Source of the DNA: GCA-2698665 sp047611265
Lineage (GTDB): Bacteria > Pseudomonadota > Gammaproteobacteria > GCA-002705445 > GCA-002716945
Length of the DNA stretch: 64,000 nt
Assembly (NCBI GenBank): GCA_047611265.1
Contig: JBLFWM010000005.1
Coordinates: 18,436 to 82,435 of the forward strand
Reading direction: 5' to 3'
Below the pieces are notes generated by a model. The model did no database searches. It saw only the letters and a list, made by a program, of their open reading frames with translations, and was not told the DNA's origin. Positions 36,981-45,580 of the stretch are shown piece after piece (the first letter of the stretch is position 1; every line of letters starts with the position of its first letter). The position numbers were made by a program, and so were the translations under genes.

Positions 36981-37062
36981 TGCCGATGGCCGGAGTCGAA
37001 CCGGCACGACTCGCGCCACAGCCTTCTTAGGACTGCGTGTCTACCAATTCCACCACATCGGC
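36981..37062 (-). tRNA. tRNA-Leu with AAG anticodon in the DNA
   Basis: The 82-nt class II cloverleaf has acceptor GCCGATG/CATCGGC, D-arm GTGGAATTGGTAGACAC as in bacterial tRNA-Leu, a long variable arm (TGGCGCGAGTCGT) and T-arm GCCGGTTCGACTCCGGC. The anticodon stem is CAGTC/GGCTG and the seven-base loop CTAAGAA places AAG at positions 34-36; shifting the register breaks the stem. A34 would need conversion to inosine by TadA. CCA is not encoded. It lies four bases behind secG, the usual place for a tRNA-Leu. Confidence 0.93.
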
Positions 37063-37066
37063 TAAA

Positions 37067-37366
37067 CTAAGGAAGGTCCTTTGTATTTGTTTGAGACTGG
37101 TTAGTCTTTTCAATCAAACTATCATTAACAGGTAATGTCTTAGACGCAAAATATGCGAGCGATAAGCTTGTTAGAAAAAAAGAAAGTGCAATAACTGTTG
37201 TTATTTTTGTAAGAAATGTAGCGCTACCTCCTGCTCCAAACACTGTTGATGATGCTCCACTGCCAAATGCAGCTCCAGCATCCGCTCCTTTACCATGCTG
37301 AACTAATATTAGAACAACAAGTGAAATAGCGAGAATTATGTGAATACTTAATATTATTGTTTGCAT
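37067..37366 (-). CDS. secG: Protein translocase subunit SecG
   Basis: The 99-residue protein has two transmembrane helices separated by a Gly/Ala/Ser-rich loop (GADAGAAFGSGASSTVFGAGG), the signature of SecG, an auxiliary subunit of the SecYEG channel. The hydrophilic tail is rich in Asn, Gln and Thr. It follows tpiA by 12 bases and precedes tRNA-Leu, the standard gammaproteobacterial order. Confidence 0.96.
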   Translation of the reverse strand: MQTIILSIHIILAISLVVLILVQHGKGADAGAAFGSGASSTVFGAGGSATFLTKITTVIALSFFLTSLSLAYFASKTLPVNDSLIEKTNQSQTNTKDLP

Positions 37367-37378
37367 GATGTAGTTATC

Positions 37379-38161
37379 TCAAATTGAAGAGCAAATATCA
37401 ATAAATTTTTTAGAATTTAATGATGCTCCTCCGACTAATGCTCCATTTACATTGGAAAGACTCAATATTGATGATGCATTCAGGTTATTTACACTACCAC
37501 CATATAAAATTTTAATGTTGTTAGTTTTTATTCCTAATATCTTATTGAGAGTATTCCGTATATAGCTGTGGACATCGCTTATATTATCTAAGCTAGCAGT
37601 TTTTCCAGTACCAATAGCCCATACAGGCTCATAAGCTATAATAATTTTACTATGGTCAGATTTTAATAAAACCAGAGATTTTATTAGGGCTGACTTTAAT
37701 TGTCTTAAAATTACTTTTTTCGTTAACTTCTTGTTATATTCAGCAATAGTTTCACCAACACATAAAATTGTATTCATATTAGATTCTAGAGATAATTGAG
37801 TTTTTTTAGCAATAGTTTTCTCATCTTCCTGGAAAACATGCCTTCTTTCTGAGTGACCTATTAAGGTATAAGTACAATTATAGTCTTTTGTCATATCAAC
37901 GGATAATTCACCAGTATAGGCTCCATTTTGAAATGAGGATATATTTTGAGATCCTAGGGATATTTTTTTGCGCGAAATCTTATGATGATTCAATCTATTT
38001 AAAATAACATTAAGATATATAGATGGAGGTAGTATTAAAATATCGCATTTAGGTTTTATCTTTTTATATAATTTAATAAAATCATTTATTAACTTAATTA
38101 ATGATTTTGAATCACCATTCTGTTTCCAATTTCCGGCTATAAGATATTTTTGATTATTCAT
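37379..38161 (-). CDS. tpiA: Triosephosphate isomerase
   Basis: The 260-residue TIM-barrel enzyme interconverts dihydroxyacetone phosphate and glyceraldehyde 3-phosphate. Catalytic residues are Lys13 in AGNWKQNG, His in TLIGHSERR and Glu in IAYEPVWAIGTG; the phosphate-binding loops are ILYGGSVN and ALVGGASL. It overlaps glmM by four bases. Confidence 0.97.
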   Translation of the reverse strand: MNNQKYLIAGNWKQNGDSKSLIKLINDFIKLYKKIKPKCDILILPPSIYLNVILNRLNHHKISRKKISLGSQNISSFQNGAYTGELSVDMTKDYNCTYTLIGHSERRHVFQEDEKTIAKKTQLSLESNMNTILCVGETIAEYNKKLTKKVILRQLKSALIKSLVLLKSDHSKIIIAYEPVWAIGTGKTASLDNISDVHSYIRNTLNKILGIKTNNIKILYGGSVNNLNASSILSLSNVNGALVGGASLNSKKFIDICSSI

Positions 38162-39588
38162 ACTATGGTATTTTTATTAATATTATCATAAAAATACTTA
38201 GAAAGTATTTCTATTTGTTCCGCGTCCTCATGTTCTATTAATAATCTAATTAAATTTTCAGTTCCAGAAGGTCTTAACAATAATCTTCCATTAGATCCTA
38301 ACATCTTTTTTAAATCTAAAAATACTTTAGCATTTATTTTATCTTCTAAAAATATTTTCTTATTAGCGACTTTAGTATTAAATAATTTACCAGGAATCGA
38401 GATTATCTCTTCTTTTAACTCATCTATGGTTTTATCTTGTTTAAAAATGACTTCTAATAAACTTATTAAGGTAACAATGCCATCCCCTATATAAAAACCA
38501 TTCGAAACTGGAATTAATATATGTCCAGATGACTCACCTCCAAAGCTCGAACCTGATTTAACCATCTCTTTTAGAACATGTTTGTCACCCACTTCTGTTT
38601 CAATAAATTTAATATTATTTTTTTTATATAAATTTTGTATTCCATAGTTAGTCATTTGAGTTCCAACAATTGGCTTATTGTTCTTGTTAAATTTTTTATG
38701 GAAGAGAGCTAGAATATATAAGGTATCGTCACCATTAATCTCCTGACCATATGGAGACACAAAAATTACACGATCACCATCACCATCAAACGCAACCCCT
38801 AAATCAATTTTTAACTCTTTAGGTGCGCGAGTTTTATCATAATCTAAACTATTTGCATTTATGCTATTGAAATCAAATATAAATTTCTTGAGCGCATTAG
38901 TATGCGTCGCACCGCAATTATTATTTATATTTGTACCTGAAGGCTCATTATAAATAGGAATTATATTAATAAAACTATCTTTTAATACTTCATTTATAAT
39001 TTTAGATGTTGCTCCATTGGCACAATCTACTAGAATATTAAATTTTCTTTTAGGGATCTTAACATCTTTTGTTTTTAATAAAAAATAATTATTGATATAA
39101 TCAATATAACGCTTATTAAAATTTTCTGCATAACCAGACTTAGGTTTTTTTTGATTTTTAGCACCTATTTCTTCTTTCTGGCTAAAATAATTATTCTCTA
39201 TTATTTCTTCCAAAACAGAATCTATTTTAAAACCATTTTTATCAAAAAACTTAACCCCATTATCATAGTAAGGATTATGTGATGCTGTTATCTGAATTCC
39301 TGCGCATAACTCTTCCGTCAGTCTTTGAGCATTCAAGCAAATACTTAATGCTGGGGTTGGAAGAAGCCCTACAGAGATAACTTCTGATCCTTGATGCATT
39401 ATTCCAATAAATAATGCTGACTCAATATCTGAAGAGGATTCTCTGCCATCGTGACTAATATAAACTTTCCCTTCTTCATTACCAAATAAAGATTTAGCAA
39501 AAGCATATCCAATCTTAACTAGCTGAACATGGTCAATTGGTGGTTCATTAAATTTACCTCTAATACCGTCTGTGCCAAATAATTTCAT
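38158..39588 (-). CDS. glmM: Phosphoglucosamine mutase
   Basis: The 476-residue enzyme makes glucosamine 1-phosphate for peptidoglycan and lipid A. The phosphorylated serine is Ser103 in TASHNPYYDNG, the metal loop is FDGDGDR and the phosphate-binding loop RPSGTENLIR. It is about 30 residues longer than E. coli GlmM, mostly because of an insertion around residues 215-240 (NSINANSLDYDKTRAPK) before the metal loop. It overlaps folP and tpiA by four bases each, which implies tight coupling. Confidence 0.96.
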   Translation of the reverse strand: MKLFGTDGIRGKFNEPPIDHVQLVKIGYAFAKSLFGNEEGKVYISHDGRESSSDIESALFIGIMHQGSEVISVGLLPTPALSICLNAQRLTEELCAGIQITASHNPYYDNGVKFFDKNGFKIDSVLEEIIENNYFSQKEEIGAKNQKKPKSGYAENFNKRYIDYINNYFLLKTKDVKIPKRKFNILVDCANGATSKIINEVLKDSFINIIPIYNEPSGTNINNNCGATHTNALKKFIFDFNSINANSLDYDKTRAPKELKIDLGVAFDGDGDRVIFVSPYGQEINGDDTLYILALFHKKFNKNNKPIVGTQMTNYGIQNLYKKNNIKFIETEVGDKHVLKEMVKSGSSFGGESSGHILIPVSNGFYIGDGIVTLISLLEVIFKQDKTIDELKEEIISIPGKLFNTKVANKKIFLEDKINAKVFLDLKKMLGSNGRLLLRPSGTENLIRLLIEHEDAEQIEILSKYFYDNINKNTIV

Positions 39589-40403
39589 AATTCATTTCCG
39601 ATAATATTTTCTGCTACATGAATTGCTATTTTAGTTTTTCTTACATCATGTGTTCTTATAATCTTAGCATTATTTAATAATGCAATAACAGCGCCTGCAA
39701 TTGATCCATTCAACCTATCATCTATATCCTTATTGAGAAGACTACCGATCATACTTTTCCTTGATATACCAATTAAAATATTTGAATTAACTATACTCAA
39801 TTCTTTTAATTTATGTAAGATCTCATAATTATGATCAAGCGTTTTACCAAAACCAAAACCAGGGTCTATGATTATTTTATCTTTAGAAATTCCATGCGAT
39901 ATACAAAATTTAACCCTGTCTTCTAAATAAGATTTCACTGTACTGACAACACAGGAGTAGTCAGGATTATTTTGCATAGTTTCGGGATTATCCAACATAT
40001 GCATTAAACATATATAGGTGTTATTTTCTTTAATAATATTTATAAATCTCATATCAGAAATAGAAGATATATCATTTATAATATTAATTTTATAAGGTAA
40101 AAGTTCAAAAATAACATCAGGTTTCATGGAATCTATTGAAATTGGTATGTCGTAATTATCTCTAATTTTACTCACAACTGGCAGTAGTCTATCAATTTCT
40201 TCTTGTATAGATATTCTTTCTGATCCTGGCCTAGATGACTCTCCACCTATATCAATAATATCCATACCTTCGGATATCATCTGTTCAACTCTAAACATAA
40301 CATTATCAAGATTAGTATATTTTCCTCCATCATAGAAAGAATCCGGAGTTATATTCAATATCCCCATTATGTTAAATTTTTTATTACTTAAATTTAAGTT
40401 CAT
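39585..40403 (-). CDS. folP: Dihydropteroate synthase
   Basis: The 272-residue TIM-barrel enzyme condenses p-aminobenzoate with the pterin pyrophosphate in folate synthesis and is the sulfonamide target. Signatures are MGILNITPDSFYDGGKY, IIDIGGESSRPGSE and IIDPGFGFGKTLDHN, with a C-terminal RTHDV block. It directly follows the nuclease gene (stop and start abut) and overlaps glmM by four bases. Confidence 0.97.
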   Translation of the reverse strand: MNLNLSNKKFNIMGILNITPDSFYDGGKYTNLDNVMFRVEQMISEGMDIIDIGGESSRPGSERISIQEEIDRLLPVVSKIRDNYDIPISIDSMKPDVIFELLPYKINIINDISSISDMRFINIIKENNTYICLMHMLDNPETMQNNPDYSCVVSTVKSYLEDRVKFCISHGISKDKIIIDPGFGFGKTLDHNYEILHKLKELSIVNSNILIGISRKSMIGSLLNKDIDDRLNGSIAGAVIALLNNAKIIRTHDVRKTKIAIHVAENIIGNEL

Positions 40404-41096
40404 TTATGAATTTTGTGTAAGTAAATTAAACTGCTCAACCTTTTTTAGGAATTTCTTTTGGTATTCAATAAATTCATCTCCACCAACGATAAATTCTTGA
40501 AACAAGGTTTCGGGTGGAGGAGTACAAACCAATATAACTCCTTGAGATATTTGAGTACCATAAGTTTTGTTATGCGCTAAAGCATAGGCTGATATTTGTA
40601 AAAAATAATCCTCTATCCATTCTCTTTTTTTTGGTTTATTTGATTGCTTAAAATCAAGTATACTTTGTTTGCCTCCATAAACACCAGATGCATCAGCTGT
40701 GCCTGCATATGAATTTGGGTAAGACAAAGTTACCTCAGCTCCCCATAATTCATCCAAATTAGATATACCTTTCTGAATTATTTGTTCTGACATTATTAAA
40801 GACTCTTCATTCTCATTAACCAAAAGGTCTAGCTTAACTTGGCCGGTTAAATAATCTTCAATATGCTTATGCATAGATGTTCCTCTCGCTGAAGAGACTT
40901 GCATAATTCTATTAGCTTCGATATCACCAATTTTTTGCCTCCATTTTAGAAGAGAATTCTTTTTATATTCAGATTCAGTTGCTTTAAGTATTTCAGTTAC
41001 AGATGGAAGTTTAGTGTTGTTAATTTCATAATACCGAGCACCATTTATGGAAGTGCGTGTACTAGATGGGTAATTAAATTTTTTATTCCAGAACAT
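40404..41096 (-). CDS. PD-(D/E)XK-superfamily exonuclease-like protein
   Basis: The 230-residue protein shows nuclease motifs: RGTSMHKHIEDYL (His76, Glu80), WGAEVTLSY (Glu121), AGTADASGVY (Asp135), SILDFKQS (Asp148, Lys150) and YFLQISAYALA (Gln167, Tyr171). The D...(D/E)xK...QxxxY order matches RecB-like and mitochondrial MGME1-type or phage-encoded exonucleases. It probably trims single-stranded or flap DNA ends; the substrate is inference. The gene lies between ftsH and folP, which are neighbours in most Gammaproteobacteria, and abuts folP without a gap. No other phage-like gene is near. Confidence 0.8.
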   Translation of the reverse strand: MFWNKKFNYPSSTRTSINGARYYEINNTKLPSVTEILKATESEYKKNSLLKWRQKIGDIEANRIMQVSSARGTSMHKHIEDYLTGQVKLDLLVNENEESLIMSEQIIQKGISNLDELWGAEVTLSYPNSYAGTADASGVYGGKQSILDFKQSNKPKKREWIEDYFLQISAYALAHNKTYGTQISQGVILVCTPPPETLFQEFIVGGDEFIEYQKKFLKKVEQFNLLTQNS

Positions 41097-41179
41097 ATTA
41101 ATTTAATATTCTAGATGTTATTGAAAAAAATGAAAGCATAAGTTCAAAACATTATCATGAACTATAAAAATAATACGTA

Positions 41180-43093
41180 TTATGACGCTGGTGTTGTTGT
41201 TGTAGAGGTTTCTTTTGTAGTAGTTGAGCTGCTACCTTTCGTATCTGAGTTATCATCATCAGTCCAGCTTTCAGGAGCAGATGGAATCTTACCTTCCATG
41301 ATTTCATCAATTTGTTTTGCGTCAATTGTTTCATATTTCATTAGCGCATCAGCCATAATATGCATCTTATCAAGGTTGTCTTTGATAAGTTTAGTTGCAC
41401 GCTTATATTGTATATCTATTATATTTCTAATTTCTGAATCAATCGTATGGGCAGTTTCATCTGAAACTGTTTTTTGTTGAGACACAGATTTTCCTAGAAA
41501 AACTTCATTTTCTTCTTCAGCATATGTAAGTGGTCCCATTTTTGTTGATAAACCCCATTTAGTAACCATGCTTCTAGCAAGGCCTGTTGCTCTCTCAATG
41601 TCATTCGAAGCACCGGTAGTCACCGCATCTTCTCCAAAAATTTCTTCTTCCGCAACTCTTCCACCGAAGAGCGCCGCTATCATACTATTAATTCTTTGTT
41701 TACTATTACTATATCTATCTTCTTCAGGTAAAAACATTGTTACGCCCAGTGCTCTTCCTCTAGGAATTATACTTACTTTATAGACAGGGTCATGGTCAGG
41801 GACAAGCCTGCCAACTATTGCATGTCCAGCTTCATGATATGCTGTCAGCTTTCTTTCGCCATCGTTCATTACCATGGATCTTCTTTCTCCACCCATTAAA
41901 ATTTTATCTTTTGCTTTTTCAAAATCATCCATTTCAACAATTTTCTTACTTGCTCTTGCAGCAAATAATGCTGCTTCATTAACTAAGTTTGCTAAATCAG
42001 CTCCAGAGAAACCTGGTGTACCTCTTGCTAATAATTTTGGTTTAACGTCATTTGAAAGTGGAGTTTTTCTCATATGAACTTTTAATATCTGTTCTCTCCC
42101 TCTAATATCAGGTAATGGTACAGTTACTTGTCTATCAAATCTTCCAGGTCTTAATAATGCTGGGTCTAAAACATCTGGTCTGTTTGTAGCAGCTATTACT
42201 ATCACTCCTTCGTTACCTTCAAAGCCATCCATCTCAACAAGTAATTGATTTAATGTTTGCTCTCTTTCATCATGACCACCACCAACACCGGCACCCCTGT
42301 GTCTTCCAACAGCATCGATCTCATCAATAAAAATTATACATGGAGCGTGTTTTTTTGCTTGCTCAAACATATCACGTACTCTTGAAGCTCCAACACCTAC
42401 AAACATTTCTACAAAATCTGAACCAGAAATTGTAAAGAATGGTACTTTTGCTTCACCTGCTATTGCTCTTGCAAGTAATGTTTTTCCAGTTCCTGGAGAA
42501 CCAACCATGAGAACACCTCGTGGTATTTGACCACCTAAATTTTGAAACTTACCAGGGTCTCTAAGAAAATCAACAAGTTCAGAGACCTCTTCTTTCGCTT
42601 CCTCTACTCCAGCAACATCCTTGAATGTTACTTTTACTTGATCTTCTGTTTGTAATTTTGCTTTGCTTTTTCCAAATGACATTGCTCCACGGCCGCCACC
42701 GCCACCGCCCTGCATTTGTCTCATGAAGAATATCCAGACCCCAATTAATAATAAAAATGGGAACCAATGAATAAATATTTTAGCGAGAAATGATTGTTTT
42801 TCGGGTGCTTTACCAGATATCTTAACTTTACTACTTAATAGTTCTCCGACTAATGCTGAATTATCTGTTTCAGGGCTAAAGGTTATGAATGATTGCCCAG
42901 ATTTTAAAGTACCTGATATTTCTCTACCTGCTATAGTGACTTCTTCAACTTGGCCAGTTTGAACTTGTTGCATAAATTCAGAATAGTTATATTCATCAGA
43001 CGCATTATTGCGTCCATTTATTCCACTGAATAAAGACAATACTACTACTGCTATTACAGTCCATATTACTAAATTTTTAATTAAATCACTCAT
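41180..43093 (-). CDS. ftsH: ATP-dependent zinc metalloprotease FtsH
   Basis: The 637-residue membrane protease degrades unassembled membrane proteins and regulators such as LpxC. Two N-terminal transmembrane helices (about 8-25 and 108-125) flank a periplasmic domain. The AAA module has GSPGTGKTLLARA (Walker A), CIIFIDEIDAVG (Walker B) and the second region of homology. The zinc site is HEAGH around residue 424. The C-terminal tail is Ser/Thr-rich. The leader holds a clear sigma-70-type promoter. Confidence 0.98.
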   Translation of the reverse strand: MSDLIKNLVIWTVIAVVVLSLFSGINGRNNASDEYNYSEFMQQVQTGQVEEVTIAGREISGTLKSGQSFITFSPETDNSALVGELLSSKVKISGKAPEKQSFLAKIFIHWFPFLLLIGVWIFFMRQMQGGGGGGRGAMSFGKSKAKLQTEDQVKVTFKDVAGVEEAKEEVSELVDFLRDPGKFQNLGGQIPRGVLMVGSPGTGKTLLARAIAGEAKVPFFTISGSDFVEMFVGVGASRVRDMFEQAKKHAPCIIFIDEIDAVGRHRGAGVGGGHDEREQTLNQLLVEMDGFEGNEGVIVIAATNRPDVLDPALLRPGRFDRQVTVPLPDIRGREQILKVHMRKTPLSNDVKPKLLARGTPGFSGADLANLVNEAALFAARASKKIVEMDDFEKAKDKILMGGERRSMVMNDGERKLTAYHEAGHAIVGRLVPDHDPVYKVSIIPRGRALGVTMFLPEEDRYSNSKQRINSMIAALFGGRVAEEEIFGEDAVTTGASNDIERATGLARSMVTKWGLSTKMGPLTYAEEENEVFLGKSVSQQKTVSDETAHTIDSEIRNIIDIQYKRATKLIKDNLDKMHIMADALMKYETIDAKQIDEIMEGKIPSAPESWTDDDNSDTKGSSSTTTKETSTTTTPAS

Positions 43094-43112
43094 TTATTCT
43101 TTCCTTAGAATC

Positions 43113-43141
43113 ATTCTAATTTCATGACGTATCTTTGTCAA
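43113..43141 (-). promoter_or_regulatory. Sigma-70-type promoter of ftsH
   Basis: On the minus strand TTGACA (43136-43141) and TAGAAT (43113-43118) are spaced by 17 bases. The start site would be near 43106, followed by AGGAA about seven bases before the ftsH ATG. This gives ftsH and the genes behind it (nuclease, folP, glmM, tpiA, secG) a promoter separate from rlmE. Confidence 0.7.
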
Positions 43142-43165
43142 TCAATTAACTCTCCTAATACTATA

Positions 43166-43780
43166 TCAGTCTTTGAACTCAATACAAATTAGGTATACCT
43201 CATTACTCTTTTTTTTAGAAGAGGGCGGCTTAAAAACATTAATTTTATTAAAGTTATTATTTAATGTTTTTAATGTGATTTCAAAACTACTCCCTAAAAA
43301 ATACTTCATTACCAAGGTTCCTTTGGGTTTTAATTTAAATCTACAAAACCCTAATATATTTAATGCAATATCAGAAAAATTACTTTGATCTACATCGCTT
43401 ATACCAGTAATATTAGGGGCAATATCAGACAATACAAGGTCTAGCTTAGAATCTTTCTTTTCAAATAACTTCATATACGAGTCATAGTCCCCAATATCTT
43501 GTTTAGCAATATATGTCCCATCAACTGGTTTTACGTCTAATAAATCTATTCCAACTATAAAATTAATATTTTTAAATTCTTTTAAAACCTGCAACCAAGA
43601 GCCAGGAGCACATCCAAGATCAGCAACTGAAGTTATTTTTCTTAAGAAATTATATTTTTCATCTATAGCTTTTAACTTATAAGCAGCACGAGATCTATAT
43701 TTATCTTGTTTAGATTTTTTTACAAAAGGGTCTTCTGCATGTCGCCTAACCCAATTAGATGTTTTATTAACCTTGGTCAT
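43166..43780 (-). CDS. rlmE: 23S rRNA 2'-O-methyltransferase RlmE (FtsJ/RrmJ)
   Basis: The 204-residue SAM-dependent enzyme methylates U2552 of 23S rRNA. Blocks are SRAAYKLKAIDEKY with the catalytic Lys, ADLGCAPGSWLQVL (SAM site), LVLSDIAPNITG with the catalytic Asp, VMKYFLGSS with a catalytic Lys, and the final EVYLICIEF region. The pairing rlmE-ftsH is widely conserved. It is divergent from tpx. Confidence 0.96.
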   Translation of the reverse strand: MTKVNKTSNWVRRHAEDPFVKKSKQDKYRSRAAYKLKAIDEKYNFLRKITSVADLGCAPGSWLQVLKEFKNINFIVGIDLLDVKPVDGTYIAKQDIGDYDSYMKLFEKKDSKLDLVLSDIAPNITGISDVDQSNFSDIALNILGFCRFKLKPKGTLVMKYFLGSSFEITLKTLNNNFNKINVFKPPSSKKKSNEVYLICIEFKD

Positions 43781-43830
43781 GATTTAAATTATATCATTGA
43801 AATAGATTATTTTGATTGATATGATGTTGT

Positions 43831-44331
43831 ATGACTGAAATTACCTTACAAGGAAATAAAATTAATACTAACGGTGAAGCACCAAAAGTTGGCGAAGAAG
43901 CTCCTGATTTTTTATTGGTAGACTCTGAACTGAATAATGTGACTTTATCAGCATATAAAGATAAGTATATTGTGCTTAACATAATTCCTAGTCTTGATAC
44001 TCCAGTATGTCAAAAATCAACTAAAATATTTAATGAGCGAATAGCGGCAATGACCGATGTTGTTGTCTTGGCTGTTTCAGCAGATTTGCCATTTGCCATG
44101 AAAAGATTTTGTACCAGTGAAAACATAAATTCAGTGATACCTTTGTCTATGATGAGGTCTAGAAATTTTGCCAAAGATTACGGGGTTCTACTAGTAGACG
44201 GTCCGTTATCTGGGATAACTGCAAGAGCAGTAATTGTAATTGACAAAAATAATAAAGTTATTCATTCAGAGTTAGTGAATGAAATTGCCAATGAACCTAA
44301 TTATGATGATGCTTTAAATTGCATATCATAA
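43831..44331 (+). CDS. tpx: Thiol peroxidase
   Basis: The 166-residue peroxiredoxin reduces hydroperoxides using thioredoxin. The peroxidatic Cys60 is in PSLDTPVCQKST and the resolving Cys94 in MKRFCTSENI, matching E. coli Tpx Cys61/Cys95. There is no signal peptide. It is followed after four bases by the symporter gene, suggesting one transcript. Confidence 0.95.
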   Translation: MTEITLQGNKINTNGEAPKVGEEAPDFLLVDSELNNVTLSAYKDKYIVLNIIPSLDTPVCQKSTKIFNERIAAMTDVVVLAVSADLPFAMKRFCTSENINSVIPLSMMRSRNFAKDYGVLLVDGPLSGITARAVIVIDKNNKVIHSELVNEIANEPNYDDALNCIS

Positions 44332-44335
44332 TTAA

Positions 44336-45580
44336 ATGAGTTTCACAAAAAAAGTTCTAATCTCAATGCTTTCCGGTATTATCGCAGGCATTTTAATTAA
44401 CAATTTTTTACTTCCAAATGATTTTATAGAATATTATTTAATTAACCAAATATTCTTTACTATATCATCCCTATTTTTAATATTACTTAAGATGATTGTA
44501 TTACCTCTGATTTTTGTATCAATTATCTCAGGAATTGTCTCTATTAATGATGTTTCAACTCTCGGCAGGCTTGGCATAAAAACATTTTCATTATATATTT
44601 TAACTACATTGGTTGCTATTACTTTTGCATTGTTTATATCTAGTTTTGTCAGCTATGATTCTGTGGGGCAAATTACAAATAATATACAAAGTAATGTCGC
44701 GGGAAACATGGATCAAAAAAATATAATTCTAAGCATATTTCCAAGTAATTTTTTTTCAGCTTTAGCTAATGGTAACGTGATTCAAGTTTTAGCATTTGCA
44801 GTTTTTATAGGGATTGCTGCATCCTATGTAAAAAAAGATGTTCCTGTATTTATTGAATTAATTGATAACTTAAATAAAGTCTTTAATAAAATGGTTATGA
44901 TAATAATACAGTTAACTCCAGTAGCGGTATTTGCATTATTAGCTAAAACATTTGCAACTGAAGGAGTGGAAGTTTTTATTCCTTTAATTAAATATTTCTT
45001 AGTTGTGGTTTTTGTCTTAATCACACATTTCCTTTTAACATATTCAATATTACTGAGGCTTTTTTCAAACCTAAATATATATACGTTCTATGCAAAACTA
45101 AAAGCTCTGATAGTTTTCACATTTAGCACCTCTAGTAGTAATGCATCTATACCTTATACATTAAATACTGTTGTCCAAAAATATGGAGTAGACAAATCTT
45201 TTGCCTCATTCTCAATACCTCTTGGGGCAACAATCAATATGGATGGAACAGCAATCATGCAGGGGTGTGCTGCATATTTTTTAGCATCGTATTATGGTAT
45301 AGATTTAGCATTTGGTGACATGATAACCATAATACTAACCGCAACAATTGCATCAATTGGGACTGCTGGAATTCCAAGCGCAGGTATAATTATGTTATCT
45401 CTTATACTAACTGAATTAGGGATTCCTCTTGAAGGCATTACGCTGTTATTAGGAGTTGATAGACTTCTTGATATGATGAGGACTAGTGTAAATGTTACTG
45501 GTGACGCATGTATAACATGTGTTGTTGCTAAAAGCGAAGGTTTGATAAATATTAAAAACTTTAATAAATTAGATAATTAA
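44336..45580 (+). CDS. Dicarboxylate/amino acid:cation symporter (DAACS family)
   Basis: The 414-residue membrane protein follows the GltP/DctA architecture: hydrophobic helices, the serine-rich re-entrant loop as TSSSNASIPYTLNT (about residue 265), the GATINMDGTAIMQG motif (about 298), the second hairpin GTAGIPSAGIIM, and DRLLDMMRTSVNVTGDACIT with substrate-binding Asp and Arg. It imports glutamate, aspartate or C4-dicarboxylates with Na+ or H+; the substrate cannot be fixed from sequence. It overlaps the convergent carB by four bases. Confidence 0.93.
   Translation: MSFTKKVLISMLSGIIAGILINNFLLPNDFIEYYLINQIFFTISSLFLILLKMIVLPLIFVSIISGIVSINDVSTLGRLGIKTFSLYILTTLVAITFALFISSFVSYDSVGQITNNIQSNVAGNMDQKNIILSIFPSNFFSALANGNVIQVLAFAVFIGIAASYVKKDVPVFIELIDNLNKVFNKMVMIIIQLTPVAVFALLAKTFATEGVEVFIPLIKYFLVVVFVLITHFLLTYSILLRLFSNLNIYTFYAKLKALIVFTFSTSSSNASIPYTLNTVVQKYGVDKSFASFSIPLGATINMDGTAIMQGCAAYFLASYYGIDLAFGDMITIILTATIASIGTAGIPSAGIIMLSLILTELGIPLEGITLLLGVDRLLDMMRTSVNVTGDACITCVVAKSEGLINIKNFNKLDN

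Noticed and set aside
36981..37062. tRNA-Leu anticodon TAA instead of AAG
   Set aside because: Shifting the loop by one base destroys the anticodon stem (C opposite C and G opposite U), while the AAG register gives a full five-pair stem with U33 and a purine at 37.
40404..41096. Prophage remnant around the exonuclease gene
   Set aside because: No integrase, structural or lysis gene, no attachment-site repeat and no change in composition is visible; the neighbours are housekeeping genes in normal order.
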